From assembly GCA_021307315.1 (NCBI GenBank), contig JAJSPD010000070.1:124001-188000 (forward strand): DNA of 64,000 nucleotides, written 5' to 3'. Below the pieces are notes generated by a model that saw only the letters and a program-made list of their open reading frames with translations, made no database searches and was not told where the DNA came from. This document shows positions 35,003-47,408 of the stretch, piece by piece (position 1 is the first letter of the stretch; each line of letters begins with the position of its first letter). Source of the DNA: Bisporella sp. PMI_857 (lineage: Eukaryota > Ascomycota > Leotiomycetes > Helotiales > Helotiaceae). The position numbers and the translations under genes are program-made.

Positions 35003-36007
35003 CTTGGGGCAGTGTGTGAGCCGGTTGATAGCTGTAAATAAAGGAAGGTCAGATCTCGTTATCCTTAGCAATATCACAATAGCAACGCACCCAGGAGTTG
35101 ATGTTGGCCTTCAACGCTGCTGTAAGGACTCACATCATTCAACCTAGTACACTATTGAAATAGGGACCATCTAAATATCAATCACTTAAGCCTCTTTTAG
35201 AGTTGGTGGAACAGGTGTAATCGATGGGATTGAGTTAGAGGATGCAACTTGGATGGAATTTACCGTGCCGTATGTAGTTTGGCTTAAATGGCTGAGATTT
35301 AGGTGGCCCCCTGAAATATCGAACAGCTCATGTGACAGCTAGTGCGGTGATGACTGTCGATCTACAGATGCGCGATGAAGACATCGTGACTATTCTGCTG
35401 TCAATATTTTGGTTAGAAGGCCAGTTGTGTCTCGGAATGCAAGCGGTGTGGTTCCAAGCATGCCTTAGATGCTATCCGTCTCAATCAATTTCAATTCCAG
35501 TGTCCTCCTGTAAATATAACAGACTTGTTTTGGTCGCCACTGACGTGGCCAAATGTCTCGGTATTAATCTTACTAGAGGATGGATGCAAGGGGGGGTGAC
35601 AGTTATCCAAAACGTGTGTTACATTCCACCAGGAAGCTTATACATGTGTCACTAATGTGTGGTATGTAGATTTGTATTTGTGTGCCGCGTTCTTGTTACG
35701 TTCCGTATAGATGTAATTTGTGCTAATCATGAGTGCGCCTACATTTTTGTGTACGTTTCTCAACCTGTAGTCGGATTCAATTCGATTTTATTAATTACTA
35801 TCATGCTTTTGATACGAAGTCCAAATTTATCCCTTGTTATCCATATCCTTGCCATTGCTCTTATATCCATTATCTCTACGTCTAGTAAATGAACCAGATT
35901 GTGAGGCAATGTGACAGCAAAAGCTCTTCGATGTGAATTGCACCCAATATCAGATGATCAGTCCCTGCAGACCAGAAACCAAAATACATTGATTGCACGT
36001 CATAAAA
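35003..36007. promoter_or_regulatory. divergent promoter region of methyltransferase and fusion gene
   Basis: About 1 kb between head-to-head start codons. Short plus-strand reading frames here (35332-35655, 35659-35892) have poor composition and no recognisable domain, so I do not call them. No clear operator seen. Confidence 0.45.
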
Positions 36008-38374
36008 ATGAACAGATCATTCGAGATCCAGTGTCCTCCGTTCGACCTTAGACTTTCGCACTGGGATAGAATTTTCCCACATTGGGGTAGAATTTTTCCA
36101 CCAAGCCATGCGAAGCGAATTCTTTGCTTTTCCCTTCCTCAGAAAGCAGATAAAGAAATGATAATCAGTCATCTCCATATCGCTCTCCACTACACCGTTC
36201 AAGACCTACCATTCCTGGCTGGATCGATAGTACCGGTTTCCCTAGAGGAAGAAAGCCACCCCTGGCTCTGCAATATTGTCCCCAAAGGAGCCGCACGTCT
36301 CGATGTAAAAGATCTTTCAGATAAGCTCAGCTTCGCTGCACTAGTGGAAAGCAACTTTTCACATGACCTGCTGAACACCGATGAGCTCTACTCACCCCAC
36401 AAAGCCGTTCATGTTCAGCATAGCCATAGGGATGTCTGCCGATTCCAGGCTAACTTTATCGACGGAGGCTTGTTGATAGCTGTCTCGGTTATTCATATTG
36501 TCGCTGACGGCCGTGGAGTAACAGAAATCATAAAAATATTTGCTGAGCACTTCCGCAAAGCACAGTCAGGCGAGCTTGGTTATCCCTTGGACATGACTAA
36601 GGATGTGTATCGCTTCAACAGAACAGAAATTGTCACAGGAAATGGCATTCCAGGTTCAATAGAAGCTCATGCTGCCTGGACCTCGACGGCTGCCAACACC
36701 CACTCCCAGCTTGTGGACATCGAGACATCATGCTGCCGTACGTATCGTATTAGCGCAGAGGCTCTCATGGCCCTTAAGAATGCGGCAATCTTGACATCAG
36801 CTGCATCTAATAGTTGGATTTCAACCAACGATGCCATATCTGCATTTATTTGGCGCAGCATTATGGTTGCGCGTCATCGTGCTGGGTTCCTCGGCGCTGA
36901 TAAAGAGGTCCATATTGCTCAGCCCGTCGATTGTCGGGCACGGCTTGGCCTTGACAAACCTTATTTCGGCAATGTTCTCTACATGACCCAGAGCACTTTG
37001 CCGTTCTCTGATTTAGCCGATCCTAGAAGTGGACTTTCTGTTGCGGCACAAATTATTCGTGCCGAAATTCAACTCGCAACGGCAGAACAATTCAGAGACA
37101 TTGTCAGCTATGCCGAGCAAACTAAACAAGAGACACAAACTCGAATGAAGATCATCGACGAGATATCCACTGCTGGAATCATTTTGACCAGCCATTTCAA
37201 ATTCGGGCTTTATGAAATTGATTTTGGTCCTGCCTTTGAGGGACGGCGTGTCAAGGCTCTTCGTTTTCCTGCTCGGGGTACCATAGCCGGTGCTGTGATC
37301 GTGCTTCCCAAGTTACTGGATGGAAGCTGCGAGTTCATGATCACCGAACAAAAGCGTACAATTGACTGCTTTGCTGACGATGAGATCTTCTGCCGGTTTA
37401 CAGCCGAGAACAAGAATGCAACAAAGCCTTCGCTTGTAAAATATCACCTTTCTCCACCTCCTTTTGAATACGAAGTCAAGTCGGCCTTGGATGTCCAAGA
37501 GATTGCAGGAATGCCTGCGGCTACACAGGTAGAAAACAACTTCAACGCAATCACGCCACCCGCCTTAAACATTACCACCATGCAGGCACCTCACATAGGA
37601 AGTATCAGGGTTATAGAGCTGAATCGTCCGGAGGCGAAAAATGCTATCTCACTGAAAATGCTCCGCCATTTGAATGAAGAAGTAGAGCAAATATACCATG
37701 AGCAGGACATCAGCGGTACGAGAGTCCTAATTCTAGCAAGTGCTTTAGAGGATGTCTTTTGTGCCGGGGCCGATTTGAAAGAGCGTATGGCCATGAGTAT
37801 TGCAGAAGTTGATGAGTTCATGGCCTTGTTCCGCAAAACTCTTTCTATGTTGGCGGCGCTACCCATTCCAACCATTGCTGTAGTCTCCGGAGCTGCCCTT
37901 GGTGGTGGGCTGGAGTTGGCTCTGTGCTGTCACTTCCGCATCTTTTCATCCAATGCAATTGTCGGGCTACCCGAGACTAGACTTGGTATTATACCTGGCG
38001 CAGGCGGAACATATCGACTGCCACAGATTATTGGAATTTCGCACGCTAGAGATCTCATTTTGACGGGCCGTCGTGTTGGGGCATCAGAGGCATTCTCTAT
38101 GGGGCTATGCAATCGTTTGGTTAATACTGATCAAGGAGAAAGCTCTAAGTCATCAGAAAGAGCACGGTGTTATGCATTACAAGCCGCTGTTAAGTTGGCC
38201 ACGCAGATCTCCAGCGGCGCACCTCTCGCCCTTCAAGCCGCCATGACTGCTCTCTCCTATGGCTCTCCAATAGCAGAAAAAGCCGCCTACGCGTCGTTGC
38301 TAGATACCACGGATCGTTTCGAAGGCCTATTATCATTTAATGAAAAACGCGCGGCAGATTTCGTCGGAGAGTAG
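36008..38374 (+). CDS. acyltransferase (BAHD-like) fused to enoyl-CoA hydratase
   Basis: One intronless frame of 788 aa from the ATG at 36008 joins two enzyme classes. Residues 1-470 resemble the fungal transferase family (trichothecene 3-O-acetyltransferase/BAHD-like): the catalytic HIVADG motif is at about 163-168, and YEIDFGPAF at about 402-410 corresponds to the DFGWG structural motif. Residues 530-788 are a crotonase of enoyl-CoA hydratase/AUH type: CAGADLKER (about 585), ALGGGLELAL (about 630-640) and GLPETRLG (about 653-660). The two glutamates needed for hydration are both present. The 60-residue linker is Pro/Asn-rich. The enzyme could dehydrate or hydrate an acyl-CoA and transfer the acyl group (inference). 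No frameshift or stop lies at the junction. Confidence 0.9.
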   Translation: MNRSFEIQCPPFDLRLSHWDRIFPHWGRIFPPSHAKRILCFSLPQKADKEMIISHLHIALHYTVQDLPFLAGSIVPVSLEEESHPWLCNIVPKGAARLDVKDLSDKLSFAALVESNFSHDLLNTDELYSPHKAVHVQHSHRDVCRFQANFIDGGLLIAVSVIHIVADGRGVTEIIKIFAEHFRKAQSGELGYPLDMTKDVYRFNRTEIVTGNGIPGSIEAHAAWTSTAANTHSQLVDIETSCCRTYRISAEALMALKNAAILTSAASNSWISTNDAISAFIWRSIMVARHRAGFLGADKEVHIAQPVDCRARLGLDKPYFGNVLYMTQSTLPFSDLADPRSGLSVAAQIIRAEIQLATAEQFRDIVSYAEQTKQETQTRMKIIDEISTAGIILTSHFKFGLYEIDFGPAFEGRRVKALRFPARGTIAGAVIVLPKLLDGSCEFMITEQKRTIDCFADDEIFCRFTAENKNATKPSLVKYHLSPPPFEYEVKSALDVQEIAGMPAATQVENNFNAITPPALNITTMQAPHIGSIRVIELNRPEAKNAISLKMLRHLNEEVEQIYHEQDISGTRVLILASALEDVFCAGADLKERMAMSIAEVDEFMALFRKTLSMLAALPIPTIAVVSGAALGGGLELALCCHFRIFSSNAIVGLPETRLGIIPGAGGTYRLPQIIGISHARDLILTGRRVGASEAFSMGLCNRLVNTDQGESSKSSERARCYALQAAVKLATQISSGAPLALQAAMTALSYGSPIAEKAAYASLLDTTDRFEGLLSFNEKRAADFVGE

Positions 38375-39908
38375 GGTTCATGCACTCAGGATATTGAAAT
38401 ATGAATTTTTAATTGCACATTAGGCGCAGGAATTGAGTGCGCAGGGACCACCTAAAAATTACCTCTAATATTATAAAAAATAAAATTGTGGGAACACCCG
38501 GGCTGCAGTAATTACTTATTCTTTAACCTGAGGGCACGTAGCACCGCGATCTTTGCGCAGTGCTAGTATGCTCGTTGAGGCTGGTGGATAAGTCTTGATT
38601 GTTGTTGATTGTTCTCAGCTACGGTATCGCGAGTTGAGGTGAGAACGAGGTATCACAATTCCGGTGATCCGGTGGATCACGTGAAAACTATTTACATGCA
38701 TTCCCACAAAAATACTTGGAACTTGAACATATTCGGCACGCAGTAAAAATAACAATTGCTTACTTTCTTAACGGTCAGTAAATTTCGAATCGAATAAACT
38801 TTCTGCTCGAGATTTATTGTTGATAAATGTATGTATTATGTATAGTAACTTTGTTTAGTATTAGACTAAAATAATCAATGCCAGAAATCGGCTCACATAA
38901 TAAATGCCAAGAAACGATTTGTCAAAGCTTTCACATCCCCTGTGTGGGGTACGATTGAAACGGCACCTATTAGCGTATCCACATGTTCTACTTTCTTTGG
39001 TGTGTTGGCGCTAATGGATTCCGTTACAATCGTACCCCTGTGTGCGGCTATGTCTTTGTTACTGGCTGCAACAGGCCATATAAAAATGGTAGATTGTACG
39101 TAAAATGAGTTGTATTATGTGTAGAACATTTACATATACATACATATATATGCTAAATGCATTTTATTTGACTTTTATTGTAAAGCCCAATTCCTTTTGA
39201 CAGTCTTGTTATCTGGTCAGGCGGGTACACCGTTCTTCCGACAAAAGTTGCCAAAAAGTACGTCCTCCAACTCAATAGTGTCGAATCTGTTGCGGGTTAA
39301 GAATTCAGTGGTGGAGCGCGAACATCATTACTAATTTATAATCAGCCCCAAAGTTAAAACCGGTAGCGACAAATTTCTTATATTCTTTCCATGACATTAC
39401 ACTTGTTGATCTACTTTTGATCAGAAAGTACAGTACGGTAGGGGCCAAATTGCGAAAGGCTGGTATTCCTTGTCAGCCAAGCGTGACAATATATGCGTAG
39501 CTATGGAGTGACAGAACTAGAAGTACGCATCCAGAGAGTCGTGAAGCAATTGGGCTTGGCAGACAGGGGGTTCAAACTTTTTGTACCCACGTACAGCCAA
39601 GCAGCCAGGCAGTCAGCCTTATCAGAACCAACTAGCTTGCACCACACTTGGGCAAGGTTCGATTGGTAAAAGCATGTGTGATGGCGCCGCATGATGGCGC
39701 ACGGTGACGATATTTATGTGGGCGAGAGGGGCTCAAGCAACCGCAAGTAAGCGCCTAGAGCTATGGAAGGGTGGCTTCGCACAATGTGCATGGCCTATTT
39801 TCCTCCAGGTCTTGGAGCCTAACGCCGGCCTGGTCATCTCTTATCTCTAGTGCTCCCGCAATAATCTCAATTATCCAGGATCAATGCTACAGGACTCCAT
39901 GAGCCAGT
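38375..39908. other. gene-free region with hairpin element
   Basis: No supported gene in 1.5 kb. It is AT-rich in 38700-38900. It holds a hairpin at 38946-39038. The block 38890-38935 recurs at 50515-50560, and a second shared block near 39390 recurs near 50570, so the hairpin region may be an insertion within an older repeat. Confidence 0.5.
38946..39038. repeat. imperfect hairpin with GGGGTACGATTG/CAATCGTACCCC ends
   Basis: The left arm GGGGTACGATTGAAACGG is matched in inverted orientation by CCGTTACAATCGTACCCC, and an inner TTAGCG/CGCTAA pair extends the stem. The total length is 93 bp. It resembles a tiny foldback element; no ORF is possible. Confidence 0.65.
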
Positions 39909-42554
39909 ATGCCCGACCCCGAAGACTACACCTTTGCGTGGATCTGCGCCATAACTACGGAGCTCGTCGCCGCTCGCGCCTTTCTTGATTGCGAGCACGA
40001 ACCGGAGTCCCTCGCTGTCACTGACAACAACAATTACACGCTAGGCAAGATTGGGAATCACAATGTCGTCATTGCTGTCTTGCCAGATGGGGAGTATGGC
40101 ACATCCTCTGCCACAATCGTCGCGAGCAACATGCTGCACAGCTTCCCTAGCATTAGAATCGGTCTAATGGTCGGTGTCGGCGGCGGAGCACCAAGTGCAA
40201 ACCATGATATCCGACTGGGGGATGTCGTTGTTAGCGCCCTCGCGATGGGAAGGGCGGTGTTTTCTAGTACGACTTCGGCAAGACAATACAAGATCAAAGA
40301 TTCAAGCAAACAGGGTTCCTAGACCAGCCGCCAATGATCTTACGAATGGCGGTGAGTAAACTTAAGGCACAATATGAGAGTGATGGACATCAGATTGAAA
40401 AGGATATCAGCAACATCTTCAAGAAGAAACCAAGATTGCGGAAGAATTACAAGCGACCAGATTCGAACTGCGACAGGCTTTATCGCAGCGACGTCGTCCA
40501 TCCTTCAGACACCAACGCAAGCTGTATGACAATATGTAGTAATGAACCGTCGAAGTTGGTGTTACTACCTAAGCGAACAGAAGACGAAGATAACCCGGCG
40601 ATTCACTACGGCCTGATTGCCTCCGCAAACCAGTTGATGAAGGATGCTCTGATTAGAGATAAGCTTGCGGCAGAAGTGGGTGTTCTATGTTTTGAAATGG
40701 AAGCGGCTGGGCTTATGAACTACTTCCATTGTCTGGTTATTCGGGGTATATGTGACTACTCGGATTCTCATAAGAATAAGAAGTGGCAGGGCTATGCAGC
40801 AATAGCGGCTGCTGCATATGCGAAAGACTTACTCTGTCAAATAGCTCCAAAGAAAGTTAAGGCTGAAAAAAAGCTCCTTGATATTCTTTCTGGTTAGTCC
40901 AAACGTTTTAGAAATTGTACTATTAACACATATTAATCCTATAGACAGTTGCGGAAGAGCAGCGAAACATTGCAGAGAGGCAGCTCTAAGCCCAGAAAGA
41001 CTTCGCTAAAAAGAGGCTGTCCAAAAAGGAACAAAAGTGTCACTAGCTGTTCCGCCTCACAACTGGCAGCAGGGACGCTACATATGAGTGGTATAAGGAC
41101 CGAGTAGAAGAAAAGGTTGAAAACACTTGCCTGTAGTTTCTTAAGCACGAAAATTTCCAGAGCTGGTTGAAAAAGGAGTCCGGCCTTCTTTTAGTCTTAG
41201 CGGATCCTGAGTGTGGAAAGTCGGTGTTGGCCAAGTACTTGATCGACCAAGGCCTGCCACGATTAACAGCCATCTGCTATTTTTTCTTTAAAGACCAAGA
41301 CCAGAATACCGTCCTGTAGGCGTTTTGCGCACTACTTCACTAGCTTTTTTCTTACATGCCGTATCTGATTAAACATGCTATGCTTTAATTTCGCAAAGAT
41401 GGACGAGGTTTGATTGACTCTACAAAATCGCTCTGGAAAGCTCTACAAAATGCTATTGAAGACCCTCAGGCGAGATCCGTAATTATTGTCCTTGATGCTC
41501 CGAACGAATGCGCCGAATCAGAGTTTGAGGTCTTGATACAGAATGTAAAAAATCAATGCCGCAGCGGCCGGGGCAAGTTGAAGTATCTCTTAACGAGCCG
41601 CTCGTATGAGCAGATCGTGTCTAAGTTTCGCGGCCTGTTGAGCGTTTTTCCATATATTCGTATACGTCGGAAGCTATCAGTTAGAAGGTGAATCGCGTTA
41701 TTACGCACCGGGTCAATCAGCTGTCGAAGTTGAAGGACTTCGACTTCTTAATTAAGAGCTGTCTGAAAAAAAAACTACAGGAAACTTACCACCGTACGTA
41801 TCTCCGGGTATATTTTGTGTTCGACTACTTAAAGAAAAAGAACTTTAAAAAAACGTTAAAAAGAGTCGAAGCTACTATTGCAACTCTCCCGAAAAGTGTC
41901 AATAAAGCATATAACCGAATTCTTAACAAGTCTAAAGATAAAGAACATCTAATTCGGAAAGTTTTGAGTATTATCCTGGCCGCGAGTCGGCTACTAACAC
42001 TCTCAGAAATAAATGTTGCTGTAAATATAAACGACGCATCAAAGTCTATTTACGACCTCGACCTCGAGGACGAAAAGAACTTCAAGTCGCGTTTTAGATC
42101 TTTATGTGGATTGTTCGTCTCAATTTATTATGGCAAGGTTTATTTCCTTCATCAAACTGCTCGCGAGTTCTTTCTTGCATCGTTTACAGCTATTCCGTCG
42201 GAGCTACGCTGGCATCACTCTATTACTATCTACCAGGCACACCGAGTTCTCGCTGAAATTTGCGTGGCTTATCTCAACTTTTTTAACTCCGACGTTAGCT
42301 TTCCGACAGATGCGAAGATAAAAACCGGTTACTTTATCGATAGCTACGCCTTGTTAGATTACTCGGCCAAAAGTTGGGGGGGTCACTTTCACGAGGCGGA
42401 TATTATCGATGACGCTGCCATAGTACCTTCCGCTTTGAGAATTTGCGACCCGGATTCGAAAAGTTATTCGGCATGGTTTGGAATTTATTGGAAGACCAAA
42501 GAAGCTTTCAATATTCCGCCTTTTTTTACAGATTTTACAGTAGGGTCGTATTTC

Positions 42555-43190
42555 GGACATAACGCCACCGTGAAGCTACTCCTCGAAAAAGATGCCGATG
42601 TTGGGGCGAAGGACTGGTCTAGTCAGAGGCCGCTATCACTAGCCGCCATGGAAGGGCACAAAGCTATCGTCGAGCTATTTCTTGAAAAAGGCGCCAACGT
42701 CGAGGTAAAAGACGATTATAATCGGACGCCGCTATCGTTAGCCGCCCAGGGAGGGCACAAGGCTGTTGTTGAGCTACTTCTCGGAAAAGGCGCCGAAACT
42801 GAGGCAAAAGACTGGTCTGATCAGACGCCACTATCGTTTGCCGCCGAGGAAGGGCACAAGGCTATCGTCGAGCTACTTCTCGAAAAGGGCGCCGACGTTG
42901 AGGTGAAAGACGATTATAATCGGACGACGCTATCGTTAGCCGCCGAGAGAGGGCACACAGCTGTTGTTGAGCTACTACTCGAAAAAGGTGCCGACGTTGA
43001 GGTGAAGGACGATTATAATCGGACGCCGCTATCGTGGACTGCCGAGGAAGGGCACAAGGCTATCGTTGAGCTATTTCTTGAAAAAGGCACCAACGTTGAG
43101 GTGACGGACGATTATAGTCAGACGCCGCTATCGTTAGCCGCCCAGGGAGGGCACAAAGCCGTTGTTGAGCTATTTTCTCGAAAAAGGCTT
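42555..43190 (+). repeat. tandem 99-bp ankyrin-coding units
   Basis: Six units with GGGCACA(A/C)(A/G)(A/G)GC at 42654, 42753, 42852, 42951, 43050 and 43149, exactly 99 bp apart. Each codes for one 33-residue ankyrin repeat of the GHKAIVELLLEKGA type. Units are very similar to each other at the DNA level, as in fungal repeat-bearing NLRs that evolve by unit shuffling. A one-base insertion after the last unit breaks the frame. Confidence 0.9.
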
Positions 43191-43739
43191 CAGTAGAGTT
43201 AGTGAATAAATGTGGCGAGACACCGCTTGCAGCAGCAGTACCCCGGAAACAGACTGGGATTGTCAAGTTCCTGGTCAAGCATGGCGCAGAATGAACATGC
43301 CTTTTCAGAAACAGGGTTTGGGCGGCGCCTTCGAAGCAGCAGTGGCAGGAGAAGAAGATGAACTGGTGTGGAAGAGGGCTGAGGTTATCAAGTTCTTGGT
43401 CGAGAAAGAGGCGGACGTGAACATGCCCTTTCGAAATGAGGTTATTGGCGGCGCCGCGGAAGTAGCAGCAGCATATTTGGGACAGACTGAGATTGTCACG
43501 TTCCTGGTTCAGCATGGGGCAGTTGTGAATATGCCGCTTCAGAGTAAATATTAAGGCACGCTCTCCTCGCAGCAGCAGCTGGTAGAGAGACTGAGATTGT
43601 TAAATTCCTTGTTCGGCATGGGGCGGGCGTGAACATCCCACCTCAAACTGGGGGCTTTGACGGTGCTTTAGCAGCTGCTGCCTCTTGGGGTTGGAAGCGT
43701 CGCGTAGAGAGTTTAATAGACGCCGGAGTAAAAGTGAAC

Positions 43740-43937
43740 TGTGGGTTCACTCTAAATACGGGGCACCACCACGTTCCTGACGTGAGTGCTATTGTATTCT
43801 TGAGTGAGTGATTGATTGAGTGTTAAGTTCTAACTACGGTGAAACTACGAGTTATATAACCCCGTTCCGGGTCACGTGAACGACACCCTTCGTTCGAGTG
43901 AGTGACCACATGACCTCTCTAGTTAATTGTACTAACA
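43740..43937 (-). repeat. 3' LTR of the Copia element
   Basis: 198 bp, TG...CA ends, 193 of 198 bases the same as the other LTR by eye. Preceded by the target duplication TGAAC. Confidence 0.92.
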
Positions 43938-44015
43938 CTGGAACTACTCTAAAAGTTGAATTAAGCACTTAAGATCACTCTACAAGCTTGTATTACTTTC
44001 TTCGGGCCGTTTTAC

Positions 44016-44234
44016 TTATTCTATAGTTTGCAAAAAAATCGTATTTGTATCAATAAAGCGTTTTAAAGCTGTAAAAAGGTTTTTTTTTGTAAAAGCGTCC
44101 GCGAGGTTGCTGTTGCCACTAATCCATTTGACTTTTGCGATTTTTCTTCGTTCGTATAATTGCCGAAAGCAAAAAACGTCAATTATAAAACGTTTTTTTT
44201 GCGTAGTACCGAGTTTTACTAGACAGTCGAACAC
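44016..44234 (-). pseudogene. Copia RNase H C-terminal fragment
   Basis: A 72-residue frame carries the C-terminal end of a Copia-type RNase H: YERRKIAKVKWI, then SNLADAFTKK and a final ALKRFIDTN. This is the normal C-terminus of fungal Copia polyproteins, sitting next to the 3' LTR as expected. Upstream reverse transcriptase sequence is too decayed for me to read. Confidence 0.8.
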
Positions 44235-46625
44235 AAATTTAAAATCAGTACAAAAAACTAAAAAAAAGTTGATCTGAAAAATCGTGTCAATCGTTGCTTT
44301 AATCGAAGCATCGATATCGAATCCGTAGGCTATAGCGTATAGCTTTAAAGCTAGTACGCTTCTTGTGACCTTTTTGCATTTAACTAAAAACCAATAGACA
44401 ATATTAGCACGGTTGTTGCTGTCGGTCAGTACAATAACGTATCCGATTTATGAAAAAAAATTTCTGTTGTTGGCAAAAAAAACGTTCGTAAACACTAATA
44501 GCTTTAAAGTGCTTTTTTTTAATTGCACGAACTTTAAGCTTTTAGTTAAGTTGTCGATTTGCTATTATAAGCGTTTGTTAATGTTTTTAACGTCGTTGTC
44601 GTTAGGGTTAGTTGTCTGAGCAGCAAAAATAAAGTTAAAAAAAGCTTCTAGTTAGCACATTAAAGCAATGTAAGCTTTTTTAGCTCGCTAAACAATGTAT
44701 TGTTTTTTCAAGTTCAAGTTGTTACGAGTATTGTTTTTAAAGCTAATTGTTGTTGTAAAAGTTTTGTTAACTAAATTCAAGTTTTTACACTGAAGTTCTT
44801 AACTAAAAGTAATATTGTGTTAATTAAGCTGTATTAAGCTTTTATTAAATTTGATTAGTTGTTCGGTAGTTAAAACTTTTCGGTTTTTAGCTAAAAACTA
44901 AGCTTTTTCTAAATTGCTTTGTTTTAGTGTTGCGAACTTTCCGTTTCCGAAAAACAATGTGTCATTAGTTTGCAGGCTAACTAAGCCGAAAAATTGGTTG
45001 CGGTACAAAAAGCAAAAATCGTACGTGAATTGTTTTATGCTTAGTTCTTTTTAGTAGTAAGAGTAGTAAGTCTTAAACTAGTAGTTCTCAGCTTTAAGGA
45101 CTTTATACAAAAGTTTCACGACTTTTAGTATAGATCTTTTAAGAATTCCGAGCTGATTTGCAAACTTAATTAGTAGCGAAATAAAAAAGTTTCGGTTAAG
45201 CTTTATAGTAAACTGAACGTAAACTTGTGAAATATCACGCGAATATATTTTAGTTTCCGTGTTTAAAGATATTGCGGCAAGGCAAAGAATAAAGCGTTGA
45301 CTGACACGTTGAATAGTCGGTGATTGTGTTAGTACGAGACTTTTTTCTAAGTCGTTGTAAACTTGTACGACAAAGCGTAATTTCTTAAAAGCTTTGTCAG
45401 TTCTTTTATTTTTGATTTTATTAACAAACCTTAAATTAAAAATTCTAGTTTTTTGCGAAACTACGAAACGGTCAACAACTTCGAATACGCTTTTTTTTAA
45501 AAGTCCGGCGATTTCGGATTGTCGAAAAGCTGTAAATAGCTCAGAATTTTTTTGTATAAAAACTGTAAAGTCTAAAAAAAAGTATTTGCGAAGTTTGTTT
45601 TTGCTACGCTTAACAAAAGCTTGTTGTGCAAGTAGTTAGTGTACAGTAGTGTTTTCGACAAAGTCGGTATTATTAGTATTATTTTAATAGTAAAGTTTAA
45701 CCGTTATTGTTCGGAATTTAGTAAAACCGTAAAGTAAATTAACTGTACAAGTTTTACTTTCAAGCGAAATCAGTGTAAAAAGTCCTGACTAAAAACCGGA
45801 TTGGCCGGTATTGCTTTCTTGCTATACTAAAACTAAAAAGTTTAAAAAAAAGTTATAAATTAGTTCAACGCTTAGCTCGTTTCGCATATTTAAAGCTTTG
45901 TAAATTTGTTGTGTAGCTTTAAGTTTTGTAATTTCCGCTATAGCTTTCCGTAAAGCGTTTGCTCGTTGCTGAACAGTTAAAAATAAAGCGTTAGTTTCAG
46001 TAATTCGAAAGTAAGCTTTGTAAACTAACAAAGTTAAAACAAAACTTTCGGAGCCGACCGAGTTATTTAAAGCTTTGAATACTATTTGTAACGCTATAGT
46101 TTTGTCGATATTACGGATTTCAGTTGTAATAATTTAATAAGCTTGTCGTAAAAAGCCGTAATATCGTTTTACTAATTCGACTAAATTGTAAGCTTTTACT
46201 AAAGCGGTTTTGATTTTGATGCTTATAATGCCGGCATATTCTTTGAATTTTTTGCTAATAAAGTTTTTGCCGGCGTCGGTTGCAATAAAGTTAAAAAGTT
46301 TTAAATACGTGTCGATCTAACATGCCCGTAGTGCGTTTTATGTGTACTTAGCGCTAATATTTTGTAACTATTTTTCTGCTTAGTACCGAATTGCTTAGTT
46401 CACAATATAAAGCAAAAGTTCTCTGTTGATGTACATAATATCGACTGTAATACAATAGTTGAAATTAACGTCGTTTTGAAGTGTAAACTTAAATCTGTCT
46501 GGTGATTTTCCGTGTTTTTGACAGTGTGTACAGAATTTTGTTAAATAGTTTAAAGTAGGCTTGTCGGTTTCGATACTTGCTCGGTTTAAAATTGTTTGTA
46601 GTCGTTCAACTGAAAAATAGCTAAA

Positions 46626-47408
46626 TTAGCGGTAGAAGCGTTGCAATTCGACATTTGTTAAGTAACAAAAGTTATTGTCGAAAAATTCTGTAACAAATGA
46701 TTTTAACGAAGTGTTCCAGAGTAAAAAAAAGTGGCTAAATCGGCGTATGACTGGTACGTTGCTTTTCGGCGTAACTAGTACGTTTTTCAGGTTGTTTGGA
46801 TAAACTTGGAAAAAGTTTATGTCCGCTAAGCTAAAAAAGAATAGTGTATTAGCTTCGACTATATAAAACTTTACTTGGCCGATCGGGGTTTTGACTATTG
46901 CTAACTCGATAAACTCTGTAGAGCCGATGCCGAACTGGACAGTAACTATGCTTTTAGTAGAATAGTCAAAAGTAAGGTCTGTGTTTTGTTGTTGTAAAGC
47001 TTGAAATTGGCTGTAGCCGGCAGTCGAGTGCTTCGAAGCGCCTGTGTTAATAACAATGCTGTAGAAGTGGGCGGAAGTGTAGCGAAATAGGCTATTAGTG
47101 TTGTAAACGTTTGTGCTGTAAACGTTTGTAAAGTTGTCGGTGTTTGTAATGCTGGTAGATTTGTTGCAAAAAAGAGTTGTAGTGTTTATAGCTGTAACGA
47201 GGTGAGTCAGAGCTCGACTGTTCAAAGTTGCAATTATTGAACTTGCTTTTTCGTCGGTAATGTTGTTTGTAAAGTAGCTAGTTTGAAATTCAGGTGTTTC
47301 GTTATTAGGAGCCAGTTCGAAATCAAAATCTGGTTCAGTTGTCAGAGCATTAAAAACTTCGTTAATACGTTCTAAGTCATTATTATTGTCGTCGCTTTTA
47401 AAAGTCAA
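46626..47408 (-). pseudogene. Copia protease and pre-integrase fragment
   Basis: A 260-residue frame contains the retropepsin-like motif VINTGASKHSTAGY (an N replaces the catalytic-site D of the usual DTGAS) and, near its end, NVELQRFYR, matching the start of the pre-integrase zinc-binding region. The missing Asp and the surrounding stops show that it is inactive. Confidence 0.8.

Noticed and set aside
35332..35892. Two plus-strand frames between the methyltransferase and the fusion gene
   Set aside because: No domain, hydrophobic or low-quality composition, and position in a divergent promoter region.
35993..36007. A start five codons earlier for the fusion enzyme
   Set aside because: The codon at 35993 is TTG, not ATG; the first ATG is at 36008.
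39501..39692. A possible tRNA-like segment around GGTTCGATTGG
   Set aside because: I could not fold acceptor, D and anticodon arms around it.
43210..43811. Separate ankyrin-like small genes downstream of the main ankyrin block
   Set aside because: They are frame-shifted continuations of the same NLR relic, not independent genes.
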